This document shows positions 15,946-24,320 of a stretch of DNA of 64,000 bases, one piece after another (within the stretch, counting starts at the first letter, position 1; the number at the start of each line of letters is the position of its first letter). The DNA is from Methylobacterium sp. E-065 (GTDB taxonomy: Bacteria; Pseudomonadota; Alphaproteobacteria; Rhizobiales; Beijerinckiaceae): assembly GCF_022829605.1 (NCBI RefSeq), contig NZ_JAKSYD010000026.1, positions 1 through 64,000 on the forward strand, given 5' to 3'. The translations under genes were made by a program, and so were the position numbers. Under the pieces are notes generated by a model. That model had not been told where the DNA came from. It did not search any database and saw nothing but the letters and a program-made list of their open reading frames with translations.

Positions 15946-16695
15946 GTGCGGCTCCTCCTCCTCAATCCGAACACCTCGGCCGCCATGACGGCCCGGATGG
16001 AGCAGGCCGCCGCGGCCGCCCTTGCCCCGGACGTGACGCTCACAGCGCTGACGGCCGCCCGGGGCCTGCCCTACATCGCGAGTCGCGCGGAGGCGCAGCT
16101 CGCGGGGGCCGCGGTGCTGGAAGCCCTTGCGGAGCACCAAGCCGGCTTCGACGCCGCCGTCATCGCGGCCTTCGGCGATCCTGGGTTGATCGCGGCGCGG
16201 GAGCTGTTCGACCTGCCCATCGTCGGCATGGCCGAGGCGGCGATGCTGACTGCCTGCCAGCTCGGTCAGCGCTTCGGCATCGTGACCTTCTCGGGCACTT
16301 TGCTGCCCTGGTACGAGGATGCTGTTGCGCTCTCGGGGCTCTCGGCACGCTGCGCCTGTGTCCGCGCGGTCTCGGCGGCCTTCCGCTCGGTCACGGAAGT
16401 GCAGCACGAACTGGAGGTGGAGATCGGCGCCCTGGCGAACCGGGTCGTCGCCGAGGATGGGGCCGACGCGGTGATCCTCGCCGGCGCCCCGCTGACCGGC
16501 CTCGCCGCGCGGATCGGCGACACGGTGCCGGTGCCGCTGGTCGATCCGCTGGCGGCCGCCCTTGGTCAGGCGCAGGCGCTGGTCCGGCTCGGGGCGCGTC
16601 CGCCGCACGCGGGCCGCTTCGCCCGGCCTCCGGCCAAGCCCGCCACCGGGCTGGCACCGGCCCTGCGGCGCTGGATCGAGCGGCAAGACACCTGA
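15946..16695 (+). CDS. Asp/Glu/hydantoin racemase family protein
   Basis: Starting at the GTG at 15946, four bases after the amidohydrolase stop, the product reads (V)RLLLLNPNTSAAMTARMEQ. The NPNTS motif, the AAFGDPGL segment with the PxxGMAEAA loop, and LAGAPLTGLA are typical of hydantoin/aspartate racemases. In hydantoin racemases two cysteines act as acid and base. Here the first position appears as AFGDPG rather than containing Cys, and the second as ILAGAPL, so both catalytic cysteines may be missing. It may therefore have a different activity. 249 residues, cytoplasmic. Confidence 0.8.
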   Translation: MRLLLLNPNTSAAMTARMEQAAAAALAPDVTLTALTAARGLPYIASRAEAQLAGAAVLEALAEHQAGFDAAVIAAFGDPGLIAARELFDLPIVGMAEAAMLTACQLGQRFGIVTFSGTLLPWYEDAVALSGLSARCACVRAVSAAFRSVTEVQHELEVEIGALANRVVAEDGADAVILAGAPLTGLAARIGDTVPVPLVDPLAAALGQAQALVRLGARPPHAGRFARPPAKPATGLAPALRRWIERQDT

Positions 16696-16705
16696 ATCCA
16701 GCTTT

Positions 16706-17440
16706 TCAGGCCGGCGCGAACACGCGGCCCCATCCGGTGATCGCCGCCGTGTCCAGCGCGGCGAGATCCATTGCCTTCCACAGACTGACCGTCACCGAAT
16801 CGTAGACTGGGATCCCGAGCTCGTCTTCAAGAGCGGGCGCGAGGGCGGCGCCCGCGAGGTTGGTACAGACGATGGCGGCCGCCTCGGCACCCTCGGCCGC
16901 CACGGCGCGGACCATCCCGGCGATCTCGGCCTCATCGGCCTCCGCGAACGCAAAGTTCTCCGACAGGCCAAGGTGCCGCTCGGCCGAGCAGTCTAGCCCA
17001 TCGGCCTGCCAGTTCGCCTGGATTTGCGCCTGGACGTCCCCCGTATAGGGCGTCACCAGCCCGACACGCCCGATCCCGCGCCGCCGGAACAGGTCACGGA
17101 AGGCGAGCGCCGATGTCGAAGCCGGAACGCCGGTCCGCTGCGTGATCGCCGCAGACAGGGCCATATCGTTCTCGAAGCCGAGCCAGGACCCCGCCGTGCC
17201 ATTCCACAGGATCGCGGCGACCCGGGCATCCGCGAGCAGCTCCGAGGCGGCCAGCATCGGCGCCTGATCGAATTGGTTGAGCGCGGCCGTCGACAGCCCG
17301 ATCTGCGTCACCCGTAAACGTGCGAAGTGAGCGGTGATCCCCGGTTGCCCGGCCAGCAGGCGGGCTGTCATCGGTTCGAGGACGCTGTTCGAAGACGGCG
17401 TCAGCATCCCGAGCCTGACCGTCTGCCGCCTGTCTATCAT
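16706..17440 (-). CDS. Maleate isomerase / arylmalonate decarboxylase-like protein
   Basis: 244 residues from the ATG at 17440: MIDRRQTVRLGMLTPSSNSV. The TPSSNSVLEP motif, AAILWNGTAGSWLGFEND, GVPASTSALAFRDLF and AAIVCTNLAGAALAPALEDE (with the second catalytic Cys in VCTN) fit the Asp/Glu racemase superfamily branch of maleate cis-trans isomerase and AMDase. The usual first cysteine, after the ATTS-like segment, is replaced by glycine/threonine here (WNGTAG). It is convergent with the racemase gene, with 10 bases between the stops. A role in processing diacids from ring cleavage is inference. Confidence 0.82.
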   Translation of the reverse strand: MIDRRQTVRLGMLTPSSNSVLEPMTARLLAGQPGITAHFARLRVTQIGLSTAALNQFDQAPMLAASELLADARVAAILWNGTAGSWLGFENDMALSAAITQRTGVPASTSALAFRDLFRRRGIGRVGLVTPYTGDVQAQIQANWQADGLDCSAERHLGLSENFAFAEADEAEIAGMVRAVAAEGAEAAAIVCTNLAGAALAPALEDELGIPVYDSVTVSLWKAMDLAALDTAAITGWGRVFAPA

Positions 17441-17514
17441 TTCGGCCCGTCCCCGGTACGGCTCGGCGCGAGCCCGGCGGTCGCGGCTGGCAAGGATCGT
17501 TCCGGCGCAGCTGT

Positions 17515-17620
17515 GCGGCCGGCATCGTCGCGGCCCTCGAGAAGGCGGGCCTGAGCATCTCCGACGTGAAGCGCGCCTCCCTGCTGTCCTTCGAGGCCGC
17601 CGCGGCTTTCCGCGCATCCC
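17515..17620 (+). pseudogene. Relic of an SsuA/TauA-like substrate-binding protein
   Basis: The plus-strand frame here reads IVAALEKAGLSISDVKRASL, then LSFEAAAAFRAS, and then loses coding character. This matches the internal block of aliphatic-sulfonate binding proteins (ALxKAGLSxSDV-x-x-V-x-L-x-x-ADAAAAF). Nothing of the rest of the gene remains. It lies 50 bases before the amino-acid binding-protein gene and suggests a deleted transporter. Confidence 0.4.
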
Positions 17621-17668
17621 AAGGCCCCGTATGGAGGGATCCGCCCCGCGCAGAGAACCGGAGCCGTC

Positions 17669-18526
17669 ATGGCGCGCATCGTGTTGAAGTTTTGGTCGAC
17701 CTGCCGCCCCGGAGCGCTCGCCCTGGCGGCCCTCGGGCTGCTCGCGTCGGATGCGGCCCGTGCGGACGCGACCCTCGACCGGATCAAGGGCCGGCAGAAA
17801 CTCACGGTCGGCATCATCCTGTCGGGGGCCCCGTTCGGATACATCGACCCGCAGACCCGCGCCGAGAAAGGCTTCAACATCGACCTCGCCCGGGCGCTGG
17901 CCGAGAAGCTCGGCGTGAAGGTCGAGCTCGTCACCGTCACGCCGCCCAACCGCGTGCAGTTCCTGCAGCAGGGCAAGGTCGATGTCCTGATCGCCAACAT
18001 GCAGTATACGGAGGACCGCGCGAAGATCCTCGACCACGTGCCGACCCCCTACGACCGAGCCGGGGGCGCCGCGCTGGGGCGCAAGGACAGCGGCATCCAC
18101 GACTGGGCGGACCTCAAGGGCAAGCCGGTCTGCATCTCGCAGGGCTCGAACTACGCGCAGCCGCTCGCCGACACCTACGGCGCCGTGGTGAAGGGGATCC
18201 CGAGCCAGCCCGAGTCGATGCTGGCGCTCCAGGGCGGCAACTGCGTGGTCGCGGTCCACGTGGCGCCGACGCTCAAGCTCCTGCTCGCCGACCGTCCGAA
18301 CGACTGGAAGGACTACGCCATCGTCATCCCCACCGAGCTGGATCCGGCTGACTCCGTGATCTGGCTGCGCAAGGGCGAGCGCGACACCGCGGCGGCTCTC
18401 GATGCCGCCGTGCGCGACCTGCACGGCTCGGGGGCCATGCTGGACATGGCCAAGGCCAACCGGCTGGTCGATCCGGCCTTCCTGGAGGAGGAGCAGCGCA
18501 AGTTCGCCGCGCAGGCCAAGCCGTGA
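17669..18526 (+). CDS. Polar amino acid-type ABC transporter, substrate-binding protein
   Basis: A 285-residue periplasmic protein with a Sec-type signal (residues 1-33, ending ARADA). The fold is that of the SBP_bac_3 family: LDRIKGRQKLTVGIILSGAP, GFNIDLARALAEKLGV, GKVDVLIANMQYTEDRAK, and CISQGSNYAQPLADTYGA at the second lobe. It delivers a polar amino acid or similar small charged solute to the two permeases that follow. The enzymes downstream (MmgE/PrpD, flavin monooxygenase) suggest an unusual amino acid derivative or aminopolycarboxylate. Confidence 0.9.
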   Translation: MARIVLKFWSTCRPGALALAALGLLASDAARADATLDRIKGRQKLTVGIILSGAPFGYIDPQTRAEKGFNIDLARALAEKLGVKVELVTVTPPNRVQFLQQGKVDVLIANMQYTEDRAKILDHVPTPYDRAGGAALGRKDSGIHDWADLKGKPVCISQGSNYAQPLADTYGAVVKGIPSQPESMLALQGGNCVVAVHVAPTLKLLLADRPNDWKDYAIVIPTELDPADSVIWLRKGERDTAAALDAAVRDLHGSGAMLDMAKANRLVDPAFLEEEQRKFAAQAKP

Positions 18527-18554
18527 TTCAGGCTGTGATCCGGTCGCGCCCGGC

Positions 18555-19298
18555 ATGATCGACGCGGCCCTGCAGCGCTTCATCGAACTGGCGGCTACTC
18601 TGGGCCTGCATTACGACTTCCTGCTGAGCGGCACCGAGGTCCGGTCGTGGCTCGCCGGGATGGGCACGACGCTTCTGCTCGTCGCCCTGGCGATCCCGCT
18701 GAGCCTCGCCGCCGGGATCGCCTTCGCGGCGGCCCTGACCTCCGGTCGCCCGTGGCTCGCCCTGCCAGTGCGGGCCTATGTGGAGCTGACGCGCAACACG
18801 CCGACGCTCGTGCAGCTCATGTTCGCGTTCTTCGCTCTGAACATGCTCCTGTCCCGGGCGCTGGGCGGGGCGGCCCATAACCCGTTCACGCCGTTTTTCT
18901 GGGTGGTGGCGGTGACGGGTCTGCACGTCGCGGCCTTCCACGCGGAGGCCTTGCGCGGCGGGATCGAGGCCGTGCCGGCGCCCCTGGTCGAGGCCGCGCA
19001 GGCAACCGGCTTTTCAAGCTTGGAGATCCTGCGCTTCGTGACGCTGCCGCTGGCGTTGCGCACGGCCTTGCCGGCTTTGGTGAACAACCTCGTCAACCTC
19101 GTGAAGCTGACCACGATCGGCTCCGCGATCGCGGTCGGTGAGGTGACCTACGCGTCGATCATGATCTGGACGCAGCGCGACAACGTCCTCGAGCTGATGA
19201 TCGGGATCCTGCTGTTCTTCGGGCTCATCAACCTGACCGTGTCGCGGATCGGCCGCCTCGTGGAGCGCCGCCTCGCCGTGCCGGGATACGGCGCGTGA
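18555..19298 (+). CDS. Polar amino acid-type ABC transporter, permease 1
   Basis: 247 residues from the ATG at 18555, with five or so hydrophobic helices. The HisMQ-type start GMGTTLLLVALAIPLSLAAG and the sequence YVELTRNTPTLVQLMFAFFA are diagnostic, and the EAA loop is LVEAAQATGFSSLEILRFVT. It pairs with the next permease to form the heterodimeric channel. The longer open frame upstream overlaps the binding-protein gene in a different frame and is not used. Confidence 0.9.
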   Translation: MIDAALQRFIELAATLGLHYDFLLSGTEVRSWLAGMGTTLLLVALAIPLSLAAGIAFAAALTSGRPWLALPVRAYVELTRNTPTLVQLMFAFFALNMLLSRALGGAAHNPFTPFFWVVAVTGLHVAAFHAEALRGGIEAVPAPLVEAAQATGFSSLEILRFVTLPLALRTALPALVNNLVNLVKLTTIGSAIAVGEVTYASIMIWTQRDNVLELMIGILLFFGLINLTVSRIGRLVERRLAVPGYGA

Positions 19299-20071
19299 GC
19301 GCCGCCGCGCTGCCCGCCCGCGGAGCCCTCCGCTGGGCCTGGCCGTGGCTCGCCGCCGCCTGCAGCGCCATCCTCCTGTGGTGGCTCCTCGATGCGCGTC
19401 TGACGCGCGATCTCCTCGACTGGCTGCCCTACCTCGCCTCAGGCTTCGCCATGAACGTCCTGATCAGTATGCTCGCCATGACGCTGGGCACGCTGGGCGG
19501 GGTCGCACTCGGCGCGATGGAACTCTCCGCCACGCGGATCGTGCGCGCGCCGGCCGTGGCCTACGTGCAGGTGTTCCGCAACGCGCCGCACCTCGTGCTG
19601 ATCTTCGCCACAACCTACATCTTTCCGTTCGAGATCATTGTGGCCGGCCATTACCTGCCGTTCCCCGATTGGCTGAAGGCGGTGCTCGGCTTGGCCATTC
19701 CGGCCGCCGCCTACGTGGCCGAGATCGCCCGGGGCGCGATCCAGTCCGTGCCGACGACGCAGTGGGACGCCGCTAAGGGCATCGGCCTGTCGCGGGGGCA
19801 GACCCTGCGCTGGATCATCCTGCCCCAGTGCCTGCGCCGGGCGCTGCCGCCCTGGATGAACCTCTACGCCTCGATCACCATGAGCACGGCGCTGGCCTCG
19901 CTGGTCGGCGTCCACGAGTTGCTGCACGCCGCGACCGATGCCAGCACCGCCGTGCGGCGGGACGACTTCACCATCGCGATCTACCTGACGGTACTGCTGG
20001 CGTTCTTCCTGTTCTGCTACCCGATCTCGCGCCTGACGCGGCGTCTCGAACGCCATCTCGCGCGCCGCTGA
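19295..20071 (+). CDS. Polar amino acid-type ABC transporter, permease 2
   Basis: 258 residues. The GTG start overlaps the previous stop in a GTGA arrangement, which indicates translational coupling. It has the HisMQ motifs YVQVFRNAPHLVLIFATTYI and the EAA loop WDAAKGIGLSRGQTLRWIIL. An extra N-terminal hydrophobic segment (about 13-32) precedes the core. With the first permease it forms the membrane part of the importer. Confidence 0.9.
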   Translation: MSAAALPARGALRWAWPWLAAACSAILLWWLLDARLTRDLLDWLPYLASGFAMNVLISMLAMTLGTLGGVALGAMELSATRIVRAPAVAYVQVFRNAPHLVLIFATTYIFPFEIIVAGHYLPFPDWLKAVLGLAIPAAAYVAEIARGAIQSVPTTQWDAAKGIGLSRGQTLRWIILPQCLRRALPPWMNLYASITMSTALASLVGVHELLHAATDASTAVRRDDFTIAIYLTVLLAFFLFCYPISRLTRRLERHLARR

Positions 20072-20083
20072 CAACGAAAGCCG

Positions 20084-20893
20084 ATGGCTCACGATTCGAT
20101 GGCTCAGGATTTCGCAAACCGGCCGAACCTCGTGGACCTTCAGGACGTCCACCTGTCCTTCGGCGAGGTCGAGGTGCTGAAGGGCATCGACCTCACGGTG
20201 GCGAAGGGCGATGCGGTCTCGATCATCGGCCCGTCCGGCTCGGGCAAGTCCACCATCCTGCGCTGCATCAACGGTCTCGCGCAGCCGCAGGCCGGTCGAA
20301 TCACCGTGGCGGGCGTGCGCGTCGATACCCTGCGCAGCGAGGCCGAGCGGATCGCCCTGCGCAAGCGCATCGGGGTGGTGTTCCAGCAGTACAACCTGTT
20401 CCCGCACCTCACGGTGCTCGAGAACATCACCCTGGCGCCCGTCCGGATCCTCAAGGTGCCGCGCGCCGAGGCGGAGGGCCACGCCCGGGACCTGCTCGCC
20501 CGGGTCCGGCTGGCCGACAAGGTCTTGGCCTATCCGGGCGAACTCTCGGGCGGCCAGCAGCAGCGTGTAGCCATCGCGCGGGCGCTCGCCATGCGGCCGG
20601 AACTCGTGCTGTTCGACGAGGTGACCTCGGCCCTCGATCCCGAGATGGTCGGCGAGGTGCTGGCCGTGATCCGCGAGTTGGTGCGCGAGGGGCTGACCAG
20701 CATCCTGGTCACCCACGAGATGCGCTTCGCAGAGGAGATCAGCGACACGATCGCGTTCACAGAGAACGGCCGCATCGTCGCCCAGGCGCCGCCGGCCGAG
20801 CTGTTCTACCGATCCGATAACCCACGCATCCGGCAGTTCATCGGCGGCTTCCAGGGGTTTCGCGACGCAGTGCAGGACCGGGAGGGCATCTGA
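20084..20893 (+). CDS. Polar amino acid-type ABC transporter, ATP-binding protein
   Basis: 269 residues. Walker A GPSGSGKST, Q loop FQQYNLFPHLTV, signature LSGGQQQRVAIARALAM, Walker B LVLFDEVTSALD and H-loop VTHEMRFAEE are those of GlnQ/HisP-type ATPases. In Walker B the usual DEPTSALD is DEVTSALD, a minor variant. It energises the importer encoded by the three previous genes. Its last base overlaps the ATG of the next gene. Confidence 0.93.
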   Translation: MAHDSMAQDFANRPNLVDLQDVHLSFGEVEVLKGIDLTVAKGDAVSIIGPSGSGKSTILRCINGLAQPQAGRITVAGVRVDTLRSEAERIALRKRIGVVFQQYNLFPHLTVLENITLAPVRILKVPRAEAEGHARDLLARVRLADKVLAYPGELSGGQQQRVAIARALAMRPELVLFDEVTSALDPEMVGEVLAVIRELVREGLTSILVTHEMRFAEEISDTIAFTENGRIVAQAPPAELFYRSDNPRIRQFIGGFQGFRDAVQDREGI

Positions 20894-22218
20894 TGCCAGA
20901 TTCACGCAGCACGGCCCTGGCTGAGGCCATCGTGGCCGCCCGTCCGGACGCGGAAGCCGCCGCGATGGCGGCGGCGCGCTTGGCGCTGGTCGACTTTCTC
21001 GCCTGCGCCCTAGCGGGGAGCCCGGACCGCACCGTCGCGACCGTGCGAACTGCCATGGGCGACACGCCCGGCCGGTCCCCGGTGATCGGCTCCGGACGGC
21101 CCGCAGAACCGCTTCTCGCCGCCTTGCTCAATGGCTATGCCGGACACGTGCTCGACTACGACGACGTCCACGCGAGCGTGCGCGGGCACCCCACCACGGT
21201 GATCGTGCCGGCGCTCCTGGCGGCCCTCGATCCCGGGGCGCTGCCCTCCGCCGACGCGTTCCTCGCCGCCTATCTGGTCGGCCTGGAGACGATGGCGCAT
21301 CTCGGCCGCGCCATCGGTCCCGCCCATTACGAGCGCGGCTTCCACGCTACAGCGACGCTGGGTCCCTTCGGCGCGGCCGCCGCGATCGCGCATCTGAGCG
21401 GGTTCTCAGCCAAGACCACCGGGATCGCCCTCAGCCTCAGTGCCACGCAGGCGGCCGGGCTGCGCCTGCAGTTCGGGTTCGACGCCAAGCCGCTCCATGC
21501 CGGACTCGCCGCCCGCAATGGCCTGATGGCAGCCCGGCTCGCCGAGGCCGGCCTGTCCGGCGCCCCCGAAAGCCTCGATGGCGCCAACGGTTTTTTCGAG
21601 ATCTATGGGTTCGGCGAGGCGCGGCCCGAGCGCGTCCTGGAGGATTGGGGATCGCCCTGGCAGATCCTTCGCCCCGGCCTGACCCTGAAGGCGTTCCCGT
21701 GCTGCACTGCGGCCCACCCGGTGGCTATGGCCGGCCTCGCCTTCCACGGTGAGGGATTCCGGGATCTGGCGCGGGCGACCATCACCTTCCCGCCGGGAGG
21801 TGACGCCGCCCTGGTTGTTCGGACGCCGCGCACCGGGATCGAGGCCCGCTTCAGCCCGGAATACATCCTGGCCGCTTCCCTGGTGGACGGCGCGGTGCGC
21901 CTCGATCACTTCGACGAAAGGCCAGTCCGCCCCGACCTCGCGGCACTCGCCGAACGGGTGGAACGCCGGCACGACACGTCCGCGCCGCACCTGTCCTCGG
22001 ATCCGGGCACACGGTTCGTGGTGGTGGAGATCGCCGACGCGCAGGGCCGCACCGCCCGGCAGCGCATCGACGGCCTGCCGGGGCTCGACGACGCCGACGC
22101 CAAGTTCCGGGACGCCACCGCGGGGTCCGACGCATTCCAAGCGGTGCCCGATCTCGTGCGCACCATGCGCACGCCCGGCGACCTCGCGCGCCTCCTCCAG
22201 CTCCTCGCCCAGCCGTGA
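20893..22218 (+). CDS. MmgE/PrpD family protein
   Basis: A 441-residue cytoplasmic protein. The family pattern is visible in LALVDFLACALAGSPDRTVA, LLNGYAGHVLDYDDVHASVR, GHPTTVIVPALLAAL and LKAFPCCTAAHPVAMAGLAF. Known relatives are 2-methylcitrate dehydratase, cis-aconitate decarboxylase and imino-disuccinate epimerase. The typical D-D-(T/V)-H and HP active-site motifs are retained. Given its position between an amino-acid importer and an NtaA-type monooxygenase, a role in breaking down a C-N linked di- or polyacid is a reasonable inference. The start overlaps the ATPase stop by one base. Confidence 0.85.
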   Translation: MPDSRSTALAEAIVAARPDAEAAAMAAARLALVDFLACALAGSPDRTVATVRTAMGDTPGRSPVIGSGRPAEPLLAALLNGYAGHVLDYDDVHASVRGHPTTVIVPALLAALDPGALPSADAFLAAYLVGLETMAHLGRAIGPAHYERGFHATATLGPFGAAAAIAHLSGFSAKTTGIALSLSATQAAGLRLQFGFDAKPLHAGLAARNGLMAARLAEAGLSGAPESLDGANGFFEIYGFGEARPERVLEDWGSPWQILRPGLTLKAFPCCTAAHPVAMAGLAFHGEGFRDLARATITFPPGGDAALVVRTPRTGIEARFSPEYILAASLVDGAVRLDHFDERPVRPDLAALAERVERRHDTSAPHLSSDPGTRFVVVEIADAQGRTARQRIDGLPGLDDADAKFRDATAGSDAFQAVPDLVRTMRTPGDLARLLQLLAQP

Positions 22219-23567
22219 GCCACCCCATGACGACCGACCGGACCAAGCCCGACGCCGCGCCGCGCCAGATGCATCTCGGACTGTTCCTCCAGGGGGCCGG
22301 TCATCACGTCTCGGGCTGGCGTCATCCGAACGCGGAAGCCGGAAGCGAGAATTTCGATCTGCTGCGCCGGGTCACCCAGGCGGCCGAGGCCGCCAAGTTC
22401 GACATGGTCTTCCTGGCGGACGGGCTCACCAGCGCGGTGGACGCCCACCCGTCCATGATCGCCCGGTTCGAGCCGCTGACGCTGCTCAGCGCGCTCGCCA
22501 TGGTGACGGAGCGGATCGGTCTCGCGGCGACCGCCTCGACCACCTACGGCGAGCCCTACCATGTGGCCCGCGCCTTCGCGTCGCTCGACCACCTCAGCGG
22601 CGGCCGGGCAGCCTGGAACGTCGTCACCACCTCGTACGCGCGCACCGCCAACAACTTCTCCAAGGCGCATCCGGCGCATGACGAGCGCTACGCGGTCGCC
22701 GAGGAGTTCGTGGACGTGGTCTGCGGCCTTTGGGACAGCTGGGACGACGATGCCTTCGTGAAGGACAAGACCCGCGGGGTCTACGCCGATCCCGCCAAGG
22801 TCCGGATCCTCGACCATGCGGGTCGCTACTTCAACGTGAAGGGACCGCTCAACATCCCGCGCTCGCCACAGGGACACCCGATCCTGATCCAGGCCGGCTC
22901 GTCGGGGCCCGGGCAGGACCTCGCGGCCCGGCGGGCCGACGTGGTGTTCACCGCCCAGCAGGATATCGCGGAGGCGCAGAGCTTCTATGCGAGCCTCAAG
23001 CAGCGGGTCGCCGGTTTCGGGCGCGATCCGGCCTCGGTGGCGGTGATGCCGGGCTTCCTGCCGGTGATCGGTCGCACGCTCGCGGAGGCGAGCGCGAAGC
23101 TCTTCGAGCTCGATCAGTGGACCCCCATCGCCAGCGCGATGCCGCTCCTGGAGGAGCGCGTCGGTCATTCGCTCGCATCCTACGGCCTCGACGGCCCCTT
23201 GCCAGACCTGCCTATCTCGGACCAGCTTCGCAGCCGAGCCGAACTCCTCACCGCCCTGGCGCGCCGGGAGGGGCTGACCATCCGCCAGCTCGCCCTGCGG
23301 GTGGCGGCGGGGCGCGGACACCACATGATCGTCGGCACGGCCGCGGACGTGGCCGACCGCATGCAAGCGTGGTTCGAGGGCGGCGCGGCGGACGGCTTCA
23401 ACGTCATGCCGCCCTTCTTTCCCGAAGGACTGGACGACTTCGTGCGCGAGGTCGTGCCGCTGCTGCAGGAGCGCGGCCTGTTCCGGACGGAGTATGCGGG
23501 CACGACCCTGCGGGACCATCTCGACTTGGAGCGTCCAACGCCTGCAGAGCCGATTTCGCGGTCCTGA
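22215..23567 (+). CDS. LLM-class flavin-dependent monooxygenase (NtaA/SnaA/DszA type)
   Basis: 450 residues; the GTG at 22215 overlaps the previous stop (GTGA), and an ATG at 22227 is an alternative. The opening MHLGLFLQGAGHHVSGWRHP, FDMVFLADGLT, ATASTTYGEPYHVARAFASL, GGRAAWNVVTTSYARTANNF and the long insert around 180-210 (KVRILDHAGRYFNVKGPLNI) are hallmarks of the NTA/EDTA and alkanesulfonate-like two-component FMNH2 monooxygenases. A flavin reductase partner is not encoded next to it. It would cleave a C-N or C-S bond of the imported solute. Confidence 0.9.
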   Translation: MSHPMTTDRTKPDAAPRQMHLGLFLQGAGHHVSGWRHPNAEAGSENFDLLRRVTQAAEAAKFDMVFLADGLTSAVDAHPSMIARFEPLTLLSALAMVTERIGLAATASTTYGEPYHVARAFASLDHLSGGRAAWNVVTTSYARTANNFSKAHPAHDERYAVAEEFVDVVCGLWDSWDDDAFVKDKTRGVYADPAKVRILDHAGRYFNVKGPLNIPRSPQGHPILIQAGSSGPGQDLAARRADVVFTAQQDIAEAQSFYASLKQRVAGFGRDPASVAVMPGFLPVIGRTLAEASAKLFELDQWTPIASAMPLLEERVGHSLASYGLDGPLPDLPISDQLRSRAELLTALARREGLTIRQLALRVAAGRGHHMIVGTAADVADRMQAWFEGGAADGFNVMPPFFPEGLDDFVREVVPLLQERGLFRTEYAGTTLRDHLDLERPTPAEPISRS

Positions 23568-23591
23568 TCGGAACCGCGATCGCGCCGCGCT

Positions 23592-24320
23592 CTACGCCGG
23601 AACGCGCGTCCCGTCCCAGGCGAAGACGCCGCCCGTATCCTTCACGTCGAGGGTGCCGAGCACGCGCAGGAGATGCGCCGCGCTCTCGTCAGGCTGCAGG
23701 ATGCCCCCGGCCTGCGGGTCCGGTCGGAAGGGGCGCGACAGGTTGGAGGCGACCGTGCCCGGATGCAGGCCGACGACGATCGCGTCCGGCCGGTTGCGGG
23801 TGACCTCGATCGAGAGGGTTCGCAGGATCTGGTTCAGGGCCGCCTTCGAGGCGCGATAGGCGTACCAGCCGCCAAGCCGATTGTCCTCGATCGATCCGAC
23901 CCGCGCCGACAATGCAGCGAACACGCACCGTCCGGTCCGCGCCAGCAGCGGGACGAAATGCTTGGCGACCAGGGCGGGGCCGATCGTGTTGATCGCGAAG
24001 ACGGCAGCCATCGCGGTGGGATCGAGCGCCTTGAACGTCTTCTCGGGCGAGACGCCATCCTGATGCAGGATGCCGGTCGCGACGATGATGAGGCCAACGG
24101 GTCCGGCCTCACCGACCTTGGCCGCAGCCGCAGCGATCGACGCCTCGTCGCCGAGGTCGATCGCCTCGGTGCGGACACCGTGCGGGCATGGCGGCTGCGA
24201 TCGGGAGAGCGCGAAGACCGACGCGTAGGCTTCGCTCGCGGCGAGTTGGGATACCAGAGCCTGGCCGATGCCGCCGGACGCGCCGATCACGACCGCGCTG
24301 GTCGAGGCCGAGAGGGTCAT
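23592..24320 (-). CDS. SDR family NAD(P)-dependent oxidoreductase
   Basis: 242 residues. The N-terminal nucleotide motif is VVIGASGGIGQAL (TGxxxGxG type). The catalytic Ser lies in FAALSARVGS, followed by YAYRASKAALNQ with the Tyr-x-x-x-Lys pair, and LHPGTVASNLSRPF follows. Overall it is closest to C-factor-like SDRs (csgA family). The substrate is unknown. Its ATG overlaps by four bases the stop of the protease gene upstream on the same strand, so the two are probably co-translated. Confidence 0.88.
   Translation of the reverse strand: MTLSASTSAVVIGASGGIGQALVSQLAASEAYASVFALSRSQPPCPHGVRTEAIDLGDEASIAAAAAKVGEAGPVGLIIVATGILHQDGVSPEKTFKALDPTAMAAVFAINTIGPALVAKHFVPLLARTGRCVFAALSARVGSIEDNRLGGWYAYRASKAALNQILRTLSIEVTRNRPDAIVVGLHPGTVASNLSRPFRPDPQAGGILQPDESAAHLLRVLGTLDVKDTGGVFAWDGTRVPA

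Noticed and set aside
16691..16710. Short hairpin CCTGAA/TTCAGG between the convergent racemase-like genes
   Set aside because: Six base pairs overlapping a stop codon with no U tract; too weak to call a terminator.
21906..23519. A 537-codon minus-strand frame over the MmgE/PrpD and monooxygenase genes
   Set aside because: A shadow of two well-supported plus-strand genes; the composition is histidine/arginine/glycine noise.
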